The notes beneath the pieces were generated by a model, which was not told where the DNA came from, searched no databases, and saw only the letters and a list, made by a program, of their open reading frames with translations. The position numbers were made by a program, and so were the translations under genes. Positions 6,166 to 13,061 of a DNA stretch of 14,407 nt are shown here, piece by piece. The stretch lies in the NCBI GenBank assembly GCA_003223995.1, contig QHYA01000011.1, positions 1 to 14,407 of the forward strand, given 5' to 3'. The DNA comes from Acidobacteriota bacterium. GTDB lineage: Bacteria > Acidobacteriota > Polarisedimenticolia > QHYA01. Position 1 is the first letter of the stretch, and each line of letters starts with the position of its first letter.

Positions 6166-8163
6166 GTGCGTCATTCCCTGAAACTGTCGGTGTTTGTGCT
6201 CCTTCTCTCGACCATCCTGCCGAAGGCGCGGGGGGACGGCGCCACGGACAGGGAGGTGACGGCCCTCGGCGAGGCGCAGCCGCTTCTGGCCTTACCTCTG
6301 GAGGAGGCGCCGGGGGCGACGACCGTAATCACCTCTGACGAGATCGCCCGGTCGGCCGCGGCGAACATCTTCGAGCTGCTGCGCCGGGTCCCAGGAATCG
6401 ATATCCGCTACACCCCCATGGGAGGGCACATCGCGATCCGCGGAACGGGCTCGTCCCCCTTCAGCGAAGAGGTCCTGCTCCTGATCGACGGCTCTCCGTA
6501 CAACAGCCCCGACAAGGGCGGCTTTCCGGGACACCCCAACTACACGGGCTTCTTTCCCCTCGACCGGATCGCCCGCATCGAGATCGTCAAAGGTCCGGTC
6601 TCGGTCCTTTACGGGGCCAACGCCTTCGGTGGGGTCATCAACATCGTCTCCAAGCAGGCGGCCGACGCCGTGACCGACCGGATCGAGGGCTTCGCCTATG
6701 GAGGGACGCTGCTCGCCGGCGATCGGAAGAACCTCGAGCGGAGCATTCGCGCCGCCCTCATCAGGGGAGGCTGGCAGGCCACATTCGAGGCAGGCCTGCA
6801 GGACGGCGACACCCCCATCATGCTGAACGGCGAGGCGGACCACAGCCGCTACGACCTTTACGCCGCCGTGCGCCGCGGCAACTTCTGGGGCTCGGTCCTT
6901 CACCACTGGAGCCGGTACGGACCCCTTCGGTTCGGGGACATCCCGACCAAGGTGGCCACCCACGACGTCGACATCGTCGACACCCACTACCAGAAGCGGG
7001 GGGGAGGGTTCGTCCTTCGCGGCTCGGCGACCCTCAATCGCTACAGGGGAACAACCTGCGCCGAGTGTCACAACAGCCAGAGCAAGGCCCCGGATGATGC
7101 CGTCACGAACGATGTGGGCTCCATCCGCGAGGTCGATCAGCGGATGCGTCTGGCGCTGCGGGCGGATCGGGTGCTGACGGACAGGCAGGACCTGACGATC
7201 GGAGTCGAGGCCGCCCGGGACTCCGTGGACCGGCCGATCGTGCGGCTGCCGGGAGCTCCTTCCGTCCTGGACAACTCGGGGGCGTTCCTTCAGCACCAGT
7301 GGCATCTCTTCGACCGCTCCCTGCACGTGCTGTCGGGAGTGCGGATCGATTCGGCGCAGCGGCTGGGGCGAGTCACCTCGCCGCGCGCGGCGCTGGTCTA
7401 TGAACCGACGGGAGACGTGGCCCTCCATGCCTCCTGGAGCCGGGCCTTCCGCGCTCCGACCTGGAACGAGAGGTTCATCCGTCAGAGGTTCGAGCCGGAG
7501 GAAGCCGCTCCCGACACCATCGTCGTCTTTCAGGGGGACCCGGATCTGAAACGCGAGCGGATCGATTCGGCGCAGGCGGGTCTTTCCTGGCGCTTGAACC
7601 CCGACCTCGTGGTCAAGGTCGATCTCTATCACAACAGGATCTCCGGTTTCATCTACAGGGAGGAGCCGGAGCTCGTGCCGGGCTCGCCGAACGAGATCCT
7701 CCACGAGTACGAGAACCGGGAGAGGGCGTTCACCATCCGGGGCGGCGAGATCACCCTGACCAACCGGCCTGTCAGGAGCCTGTCTCTCACGGCCGCCTAC
7801 GCCACCCGCGACCTGAGCCTGTCGTTCGACGATCCGGTCGCGGCGTACGCGCCCCGGAGCCGGGCGATGCTGACAGCCGCATGGAACCCTGTCCCGCGAT
7901 GGAGCTTCGATCTGGCCGGCAGCTATTCGAGCTCCTACACAGGCTCCCTTCAGGACGAGTTCGGTCCGCGCCCCCAGCCTTCCTATCAGCTCTTCGATGG
8001 GGCGGTCCGTTACACGCTGCCAGCCGCGAAGGGAACGTGGAGCTTCGGTCTGATCGGCCGGAACCTGCTGGGCAAGCATCCCAGGGAAACGGTCGTCGAT
8101 CCGGAGATCGACACCTCTCTCCGAGGACGTGTGGTCGCCCTCGAGCTGAAGGCTGATTTTTGA
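6166..8163 (+). CDS. TonB-dependent outer-membrane receptor with a CXXCH motif
   Basis: From the GTG at 6166 (seven bases after GGAGGG) the protein has 665 residues. It opens with a signal peptide: basic RHSLK, a hydrophobic core at about 8-18, and cleavage near 23. The plug domain spans about 45-160: VITSDEI, ELLRRVPGIDI, HIAIRGTG, LLLIDGSPYN, RIEIVKGPVSVLYGANAFGG and VINIVS are the standard order of plug motifs. The rest is a 22-strand-type barrel ending in LELKADF, a terminal phenylalanine suited to BAM-dependent insertion. Such receptors take up ligands across the outer membrane using TonB energy. Its only two cysteines form CAECH at residues 298-302, a c-type heme attachment pattern, within a predicted barrel or loop region. 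Its stop overlaps the TTG of the binding-protein gene. The ligand is unknown. Confidence 0.93.
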   Translation: MRHSLKLSVFVLLLSTILPKARGDGATDREVTALGEAQPLLALPLEEAPGATTVITSDEIARSAAANIFELLRRVPGIDIRYTPMGGHIAIRGTGSSPFSEEVLLLIDGSPYNSPDKGGFPGHPNYTGFFPLDRIARIEIVKGPVSVLYGANAFGGVINIVSKQAADAVTDRIEGFAYGGTLLAGDRKNLERSIRAALIRGGWQATFEAGLQDGDTPIMLNGEADHSRYDLYAAVRRGNFWGSVLHHWSRYGPLRFGDIPTKVATHDVDIVDTHYQKRGGGFVLRGSATLNRYRGTTCAECHNSQSKAPDDAVTNDVGSIREVDQRMRLALRADRVLTDRQDLTIGVEAARDSVDRPIVRLPGAPSVLDNSGAFLQHQWHLFDRSLHVLSGVRIDSAQRLGRVTSPRAALVYEPTGDVALHASWSRAFRAPTWNERFIRQRFEPEEAAPDTIVVFQGDPDLKRERIDSAQAGLSWRLNPDLVVKVDLYHNRISGFIYREEPELVPGSPNEILHEYENRERAFTIRGGEITLTNRPVRSLSLTAAYATRDLSLSFDDPVAAYAPRSRAMLTAAWNPVPRWSFDLAGSYSSSYTGSLQDEFGPRPQPSYQLFDGAVRYTLPAAKGTWSFGLIGRNLLGKHPRETVVDPEIDTSLRGRVVALELKADF

Positions 8164-9128
8164 TCGGAAAGCTCCTGCTGGCCGCCGGCTCGGTGCTTCT
8201 TTCGGCCGGCGCGGCCTCCCCTTCCGGATTTCAGCAACCCGAGTCGGCAGAGCCGCTCGTCGTGCTGCTCGTCTCGCCGGGCCCGGAGGCATACCAGCAG
8301 GCCGAGCAGGGCGTGAGGGAAGCGCTGGTCGCGGCCATCCCGGCCTCGCGCCTCGTCTCGATCGTTCTCGATGGCGCCGACGGTCCGCGCGAAGCCAAAC
8401 GGCTGATCGGCGGCGGGCCTTCCGTTGTCGTCGCCATCGGATCCCGCGCGGCAAAGGTGGCCAGGGAAAATGCCTCGGACGTTCCGCTCGTCTATTCCAT
8501 GGTCCTGGATCCCGGCTCCATCGGACTGCCCGCGCCGGGCGAAACCCCTCCTGGCAGTGTGACGGGCGTCGCGATGGATGTCACCCCCGACCGGCAATTC
8601 GAGCTGCTGCACGAGATGATCCCGGCGGTCAGGAGGATCGGTGTCCTGTACGACCCCGCCGTGTCCGGCGAGGCTGTGCGGCGGGCGGCGGCTGCGGCGA
8701 GGGCAAGGGGTCTCACGCTCGTCGCGCAGGCGGTGCGAAGTGAAGGGGAGGTGCTCTCGGGGGCGGCCCTTCTCGCCCCCGAGGTGGACGCGCTGTGGGC
8801 CATCGCAGACCCGACCGTGCTGACCGTTCCGAATTCCCGTGCGCTGATCCTTTTCTCTCTCCGGGCGCGCAAACCGCTGTTCGCGATCTCCGAGGGGTTC
8901 GTCCGCACCGGTGCACTGGCCGCGCTGAGCGCCGATCCCGAGCAGGTCGGCCGCCGCGCCGGCGAGCTGGCGCTGCGTGTCCTGCAGGGCACTCCGGCGA
9001 GGGAGATCAAGCCCGAGTTCCCCCCGCGACTGTCGCTGTTCGTCAACAGAGCCTCCGCAGAGCGTCTCGGAGTTTCCCTTCCAGAGCGGGTCGTCGCCAG
9101 GGCGCAGGCGGTCTACCCTCAGCCATGA
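8160..9128 (+). CDS. periplasmic solute-binding protein, ABC_sub_bind (DUF534) family
   Basis: 322 residues from a TTG at 8160 that overlaps the receptor stop (TTGA); AAGG seven bases upstream supports this start. Residues 1-20 form a signal peptide with hydrophobic core LLLAAGSVLLSAGAA. No cysteine is present, so it is soluble rather than a lipoprotein. The mature part has two Rossmann-like lobes: LVVLLVSPGPEAYQQ (about 33-47), VVVAIGSRAAK (about 89-99), then IGVLYDPAVSGEAVRRA (about 160-176), VDALWAIADPTV (209-220) and ARKPLFAISEGFVRTGALAA (236-255), in the order typical of this family. Members usually serve ABC importers, but no permease or ATPase gene is here. The gene is coupled instead to a kinase gene (ATGA at 9125), so I infer it loads the kinase's periplasmic domain with ligand information. 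Ligand unknown. Confidence 0.88.
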   Translation: MIGKLLLAAGSVLLSAGAASPSGFQQPESAEPLVVLLVSPGPEAYQQAEQGVREALVAAIPASRLVSIVLDGADGPREAKRLIGGGPSVVVAIGSRAAKVARENASDVPLVYSMVLDPGSIGLPAPGETPPGSVTGVAMDVTPDRQFELLHEMIPAVRRIGVLYDPAVSGEAVRRAAAAARARGLTLVAQAVRSEGEVLSGAALLAPEVDALWAIADPTVLTVPNSRALILFSLRARKPLFAISEGFVRTGALAALSADPEQVGRRAGELALRVLQGTPAREIKPEFPPRLSLFVNRASAERLGVSLPERVVARAQAVYPQP

Positions 9129-9571
9129 AGGCGCACCGGCTCAGCAAGAGCCTCGGGGTGCGGATCGTCCTCCCCTTTGCTCTCGCCCTCGTGATCGTCT
9201 TCGCCATCGCCTCCTATTACCTGGGGCAGACGGTCCGCGCCGAGGGGCTGCGGGAGCTGAAAGAACGCGCTGGCCTGCTTGCGGGGACGATCGCCTACAA
9301 CGCCGAGCTTCCCCTGCTGGCCCGCGATTCGAGGGCGCTCGGCACGCTGCTGGAAGGGGCGAGCCGCGACCCCGATCTGGTCGCCGCGGAGATCCAAGAC
9401 GAGGCGGGAGTGAGGCTGGCGAGGGGGTTCGCGCCAGCCGGCCGGGGCCGAGCCTCCGCCAGGGAAGCAGGCGGATCGGCGATCGTCCTCGAGGGCGCCT
9501 GCAGTTGCAGATCGCATCCGCCGGAGTCGGATTGCTTCTGCTGTGCACGGCGATCGGGCTGGGGCTTGTGA
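9125..9571 (+). CDS. hybrid sensor histidine kinase, N-terminal sensor half (frameshifted)
   Basis: Begins at the ATG that overlaps the binding-protein stop (ATGA, 9125-9128). Residues about 13-34 are a first membrane segment (RIVLPFALALVIVFAIASYY). Residues about 38-100 (GLRELKERAGLLAGTIAY, LGTLLEGASRDPDLVAAEIQ) look like the periplasmic CHASE8 sensor domain of histidine kinases. After about residue 123 (IVLEG) the sense is lost: the frame continues as a Cys/Ser-rich tail to a stop at 9569-9571, while the second membrane segment and kinase core carry on in another frame. If one base were restored, sensor and kinase would make one 603-residue protein. The periplasmic domain also looks short of its usual end, so a slightly larger deletion is possible. 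Confidence 0.7.
   Translation: MKAHRLSKSLGVRIVLPFALALVIVFAIASYYLGQTVRAEGLRELKERAGLLAGTIAYNAELPLLARDSRALGTLLEGASRDPDLVAAEIQDEAGVRLARGFAPAGRGRASAREAGGSAIVLEGACSCRSHPPESDCFCCARRSGWGL
9493..9495 (+). other. frameshift point in the hybrid kinase gene (net loss of one base)
   Basis: GGG within CTCGAGGGCGCCTG. One more G would turn IVLEG-ACSCRS into IVLEG-RLQLQIASAGVGLLLL and join the sensor half to the second membrane segment. The break can only lie between about 9430 and 9505, where both readings are weak. It could be a true mutation, a sequencing or assembly error in a G run, or a 3n+1 base deletion. Confidence 0.75.
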
Positions 9572-10935
9572 AGATCATCGGGGGGCCTTTGCGGGATCTG
9601 GTCGCGGCCACGCGGCGGGTGGCCGCAGGAGACCTGTCGGTCAGGGTCAGCCCCTCCTCCGCCGACGAGATCGGCGAGCTGGGGGAGGCGTTCAACCGCA
9701 TGGCTGCCGATCTCGAGATCGCTCGTGCCGAGGTCCTCGCGGAGAGGGCGGAGCTGGAACGCCGCGTCGCTTCCCGCACCGCCGAGCTTGAGCGCGCCCA
9801 GGAAACGCTCGTCCACTCGGAGAAGATGAGCGCCCTCGGCCAGCTCATCGCGGGGGTCGCGCACGAGCTGAACAATCCCCTCACAGTGGTGCTCGGCTAC
9901 GTGGGCCTGATCCTGGAGCAGACCAAGGATCCCGATCTCCGGCGGAAGCTCGAGCTGATGTCCGGAGAGGCGGAGCGCTCCAGGAAGCTCGTGCGAAACC
10001 TCCTCGCCTTCGCACGGAAGCAGAAGCCGGAGAGGGCGGAGATACAGGTCAACGAGGTGGTCGCGACCACCGTCGGCCTGCGGGAATACCCCAGCGGCGA
10101 GGACATATCGCTGGAGACCGACCTCGAAGGGGATCTCCCTCCCATCCTGGGCGATTTCCACCAGCTCCAGCAGGTGCTGCTGAACCTGCTGGTCAACGCC
10201 GAGCAGGCGATCAAAGACTCCCGGAAGGGGAGACGCATCAAGGTCTCCACGAGGCTCAGAGAAGGCAAGATCCAGATCGCGGTGGAAGACGACGGGCCTG
10301 GCATCCGGGCGGCCAACAGGGGGCGGATCTTCGAGCCCTTCTTTACCACGAAGGAAGTGGGGCGCGGGACCGGCCTGGGGCTTTCGATCTGCTACGGCAT
10401 CATCGCGGAGCACGCCGGCGCGATCGAGGTCGATTCCGAGGAGGGGCGTTTCACGAGATTCACGATCACCCTTCCAGTCCTCGACCGTCCCGCCGCCGAG
10501 TCGAGACCGCCAAAGGAGGCCGCGAAGGAGGATGCGGCTCTCGCGGCTGAAGGAACCCAGCGGAAGGTCCTCGTCATCGATGACGACCCCTCGATCCTCT
10601 GCTTCGTGGCCGAAGCTTTGAGCGACGGCTCGATAACGATCGAGACAGCGCTGGGAGGGCGCGAGGCCATCCGCCGACTCTCCTCCGGATGCGCCTACGA
10701 CGCGATCCTCAGCGACATGAGGATGCCGGGTGTCGATGGCCGCGCCGTCTTCAGCTTCGTGCGGGAGCACAGGCCCGAGCTGGAAGAGCGGCTCATCTTC
10801 TCCACAGGGGATGTCGCGAACCCCGAATCGCTCGACTTCATCGAGGTGTCGGGCCGCCCCGTGCTCTCCAAGCCCTACAGCATCGCAGCGCTCAGGGAGA
10901 CCGTGCAGCGGGTGGTCGCTGGCGGCGCCGACTAG
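9505..10935 (+). CDS. hybrid histidine kinase, kinase and receiver half (frameshifted)
   Basis: The frame is open from 8977, but real coding sense starts near 9496. TTG 9505 or GTG 9568 are the nearest starts if it is made separately; neither has a good ribosome binding site. Numbering the repaired 603-residue protein: second membrane segment about 130-150; HAMP about 152-200 (GPLRDLVAATRRVAAGD, DEIGELGEAFNRMA); coiled coil 196-232; phosphoacceptor His 247 in AHELNNPL; ATP-binding domain with Asn 358 (NLLVNAEQAI), DDGPGI, FEPFFTTK and GTGLGLS; receiver domain 480-600 with acidic DDD, phosphoacceptor Asp 531 (LSDMRMPG) and Lys 583 (SKPYS). The H-box is of the NtrB-like class. There is no DNA-binding output, so signal must leave through a phosphotransfer partner or another regulator. 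It is the third member of the receptor/binding protein/kinase unit. Confidence 0.88.
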   Translation: MQIASAGVGLLLLCTAIGLGLVKIIGGPLRDLVAATRRVAAGDLSVRVSPSSADEIGELGEAFNRMAADLEIARAEVLAERAELERRVASRTAELERAQETLVHSEKMSALGQLIAGVAHELNNPLTVVLGYVGLILEQTKDPDLRRKLELMSGEAERSRKLVRNLLAFARKQKPERAEIQVNEVVATTVGLREYPSGEDISLETDLEGDLPPILGDFHQLQQVLLNLLVNAEQAIKDSRKGRRIKVSTRLREGKIQIAVEDDGPGIRAANRGRIFEPFFTTKEVGRGTGLGLSICYGIIAEHAGAIEVDSEEGRFTRFTITLPVLDRPAAESRPPKEAAKEDAALAAEGTQRKVLVIDDDPSILCFVAEALSDGSITIETALGGREAIRRLSSGCAYDAILSDMRMPGVDGRAVFSFVREHRPELEERLIFSTGDVANPESLDFIEVSGRPVLSKPYSIAALRETVQRVVAGGAD

Positions 10936-11003
10936 GCGATCCAGCCCGCGAATACCGTGGGATTCGGAGTGCCGATCCGCCAAGGAGGACGAAGCGGACC
11001 AAA

Positions 11004-11030
11004 GGGCCTGCTTTTTGAGCAGGTTAGCCC
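11004..11030 (+). terminator. hairpin downstream of the kinase gene, possible terminator or attenuator
   Basis: CCTGCT (11007-11012) and AGCAGG (11018-11023) pair around a TTTTG loop. Flanking GGG (11004-11006) and CCC (11028-11030) can extend the stem across a bulge. It follows the kinase stop by about 70 bases. There is no T run after it, so an intrinsic terminator is not established. Confidence 0.35.
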
Positions 11031-11060
11031 AGGAAGGGCCTGGAATCTCCAGCGGGCTGG

Positions 11061-11097
11061 GCCATATCCGGCATGACCATTGCACTCTTCATATGGC
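11061..11097. repeat. 7-bp inverted repeat enclosing the sigma54-type element
   Basis: GCCATAT (11061-11067) and ATATGGC (11091-11097) are exact inverse copies, 23 bases apart, and bracket the -24/-12 element on both sides. They could be a bound operator or the feet of a stem-loop. Confidence 0.5.
11069..11084 (+). promoter_or_regulatory. candidate sigma54 (-24/-12) promoter for the second hybrid kinase
   Basis: CGGCATGACCATTGCA fits the RpoN consensus TGGCACGRNNNTTGCW at all but two defined positions, with the invariant GG (11070-11071), ten-base spacing and GC (11082-11083). Transcription would start near 11095, giving a leader of about 129 bases before the ATG at 11224. Such promoters need an enhancer-binding ATPase; its site, usually 80-200 bases upstream, is not identified here. 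The remainder of the 288-base gap holds no convincing gene. Confidence 0.5.
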
Positions 11098-11223
11098 GCC
11101 GACGGGACGAATGAGCTCCAGCTCTTGCAAGAAGGCTCGCTCCCAGTCTGGCGAAGATGCCGTCATGAGGGATACTTACGACAGGAGCGAGGTTTCCTGT
11201 CGGGTTGAGTGAAGGAAGTTCAG

Positions 11224-13035
11224 ATGTACAAACTTCGCTCCATGTCTTTCCTTCCCGCCAAGTTTGCCCGATCAGGTCCCCCGTCACCCGGGGGAGAACG
11301 GCTCGGGCACCTGCCTGTGGCGATCCTTCTCTTGTCGGCATTTTTCTCGGCGCTCCTTGCAGCGTGGTGGTCGACCATCTTCCTGCCGCGCCCCTCTCTT
11401 TTCACGCTCCTCGCCTCTGTGCTCTTGCTGGCTGCAGGGCTGGCCGCCTCGCTCGTGGGCCGCAGGCGGGAGGAGACGCTGTTGAAGCGCCAGATCGCAG
11501 AGACCGAGGCAAGGGTCCACCGCTGCGAGAAAGAGGCGGCCGAGTATTTCGAGAACGCTGCTACAGGCATGCACTTGGTGAACCAGGACGGGACCATACT
11601 CGCGATGAACGGCGCCGGTCTGGAGCTGCTGGGCTATTCGAGGGAGGAGTGCGTGGGGCGGAACGTCGTGCAGCTCCAGGCTGACCCACAGGCGGCCAGA
11701 GAGATGCTGCGCCGGTTGGCGCACGGGGAGGTTCTGCGCGGAGTCGGAGTCAGGATGCGGTGCAAGGATGGGTCGCTGAGGGAGGTGCTCGTCGACGCGG
11801 ACGTCCTGTGGCGCGAGGGGAATTTCATCCACGCCCGTTTCGCCACCCGCGACATCACGGAGCAGAAGCGGGCCGAAGCGGAGCTGAAGACGGCCAAGGA
11901 GAATGCCGAGGCGGCTGCCCGGACCAAGGACAGGTTTCTGGCCGTCCTCAGCCACGAGCTGCGCACGCCTCTGACCCCCGCGCTGCTGGCGGTCTCGGAG
12001 CTGGAGCGGAATTCGAAGCTGCCGGTGGGAGCGCGGCTGAACCTCGGCATCATCCGCCGTAATGTCGAGCTGGAGGCGAGACTGATCGACGACCTGCTCG
12101 AGCTGACGCGGATCAGCAGGGGGAAGCTGGAGCTGAATCTGTCCGAAGTGGAAACGCACTCCCTCATCAGGAAGGTGGTAGACCTCTGCAAGGCCGACAT
12201 CGACTTCAAGCAGCTCGAGGTCGAGGTGGACCTGAGAGCCTCCCGGCGCAAGGTATACGGCGATCCTGCGCGGCTCCAGCAGGTGTTTTGGAACCTCCTT
12301 CGGAACGCCATCAAGTTCACTCCCACCGGGGGCCGCATCGCCGTGCGCTCCGAGGATCAGGACGGCAGGGTGAGCATCCAGGTAGCCGACAGCGGAATCG
12401 GGATCGACCCGCAAGACCTTGCGCGCATCTTCGAAGCCTTCGAGCACGCCGGCAGCTCGATCGCGCAGCATTCAGGGGGTCTGGGACTCGGCCTGTCGAT
12501 CTCGCACGCCGTCGTCGAGGCCCACGGTGGCAGCCTCCGCGTCGAGAGCGGCGGGGCTGGCGAAGGGTCGACGTTCACTGCCGAGCTGCCGGTCATCAAG
12601 GAGGAGCGTGTGCGCGACAGCTCGTCTAGGCAAAAGGCGGAGGAAGGCGCCGCGAAGCCGCTGAGCATCCTTGTGGTCGAGGATCGTGAGGACACTGCCC
12701 AGGTGCTCGCCCATGTTCTCGAGACTCTCCACTACCGTGTGAGGGCGGTGGGGACCATGGAATCGGCCCTCGAGCTCGCGGAATCGCAGCGGTTCGACCT
12801 TCTGATCAGCGACATCGGCCTGCCCGACGGCAGCGGGCTCGAGCTGATGTGGAAGCTGTCGCGCAAGGGCCCGATCAAGGGGATCGCCCTGAGCGGCTAC
12901 GGAATGGATTCGGACGTGCGCCTCAGCCGGGACGCCGGCTTCGCGGTCCACTTGACCAAGCCAGTGGACATGACCCGGCTCATGGCCGAGGTCGCGAGAC
13001 TATCCTCGCAGCCCATGGGACACAAGGTCGCGTAG
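11224..13035 (+). CDS. membrane PAS hybrid sensor histidine kinase with C-terminal receiver
   Basis: 603 residues from an ATG preceded, seven bases away, by AAGGA (11212-11216); a GTG at 11209 in the same frame would destroy that site. Two membrane segments at about 32-54 and 59-78 leave almost no periplasmic loop, so sensing is probably in the membrane or cytosol. PAS domain about 101-215 (EYFENAATGMHLVNQDG, LELLGYSREECVGR, DITEQKRAE). HisKA with phosphoacceptor His 244 (FLAVLSHELRTPL). ATP-binding domain with Asn 361 (NLLRNAIKFTPTGG), DSGIGI, FEAFEH and GLGLGLS. Receiver about 480-597 with EDRED, phosphoacceptor Asp 530 (ISDIGLPDG), Ser 557 and Lys 579 (LTKPVD). All residues needed for autokinase and phosphotransfer are present. 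There is no output domain. It is probably read alone from the sigma54-type promoter upstream and ends convergently with the permease gene. Confidence 0.93.
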   Translation: MYKLRSMSFLPAKFARSGPPSPGGERLGHLPVAILLLSAFFSALLAAWWSTIFLPRPSLFTLLASVLLLAAGLAASLVGRRREETLLKRQIAETEARVHRCEKEAAEYFENAATGMHLVNQDGTILAMNGAGLELLGYSREECVGRNVVQLQADPQAAREMLRRLAHGEVLRGVGVRMRCKDGSLREVLVDADVLWREGNFIHARFATRDITEQKRAEAELKTAKENAEAAARTKDRFLAVLSHELRTPLTPALLAVSELERNSKLPVGARLNLGIIRRNVELEARLIDDLLELTRISRGKLELNLSEVETHSLIRKVVDLCKADIDFKQLEVEVDLRASRRKVYGDPARLQQVFWNLLRNAIKFTPTGGRIAVRSEDQDGRVSIQVADSGIGIDPQDLARIFEAFEHAGSSIAQHSGGLGLGLSISHAVVEAHGGSLRVESGGAGEGSTFTAELPVIKEERVRDSSSRQKAEEGAAKPLSILVVEDREDTAQVLAHVLETLHYRVRAVGTMESALELAESQRFDLLISDIGLPDGSGLELMWKLSRKGPIKGIALSGYGMDSDVRLSRDAGFAVHLTKPVDMTRLMAEVARLSSQPMGHKVA

Positions 13036-13058
13036 CCCCACATGGGCGGCCCGTGGGG
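13036..13058. terminator. hairpin between convergent genes, possible two-way terminator
   Basis: CCCCAC (13036-13041) pairs with GTGGGG (13053-13058), with an inner GGG/CCC. It starts on the base after the kinase stop and ends three bases before the permease stop on the other strand. A stable GC hairpin without T runs; factor-independent termination is not certain. Confidence 0.5.
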
Positions 13059-13061
13059 ATG

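Noticed and set aside
6292..8454. Long minus-strand open frame (720 codons) opposite the TonB receptor
   Set aside because: Low-complexity Arg/Asp/Gly/Pro content and no family resemblance; it crosses two well supported plus-strand genes.
10982..10989. AAGGAGGA as a ribosome binding site after the first kinase
   Set aside because: No ATG, GTG or TTG follows within the usual 5-10 bases with an open frame of any length.
9295..11085. Minus-strand frame of 596 codons opposite the hybrid kinase
   Set aside because: Antisense shadow of the kinase and receiver domains; no domain of its own.
11077..11088. CCATTGCACTC as part of a GEMM-type cyclic-di-GMP riboswitch
   Set aside because: The other conserved GEMM-I segments (GGCAAACC, GACGCAAAGCC) are absent on both sides; the match is chance and lies within the sigma54 element.
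11165..11212. 15-codon open frame in the leader of the second hybrid kinase (possible leader peptide)
   Set aside because: No ribosome binding site, no run of regulatory codons and no alternative hairpins that would make an attenuator.
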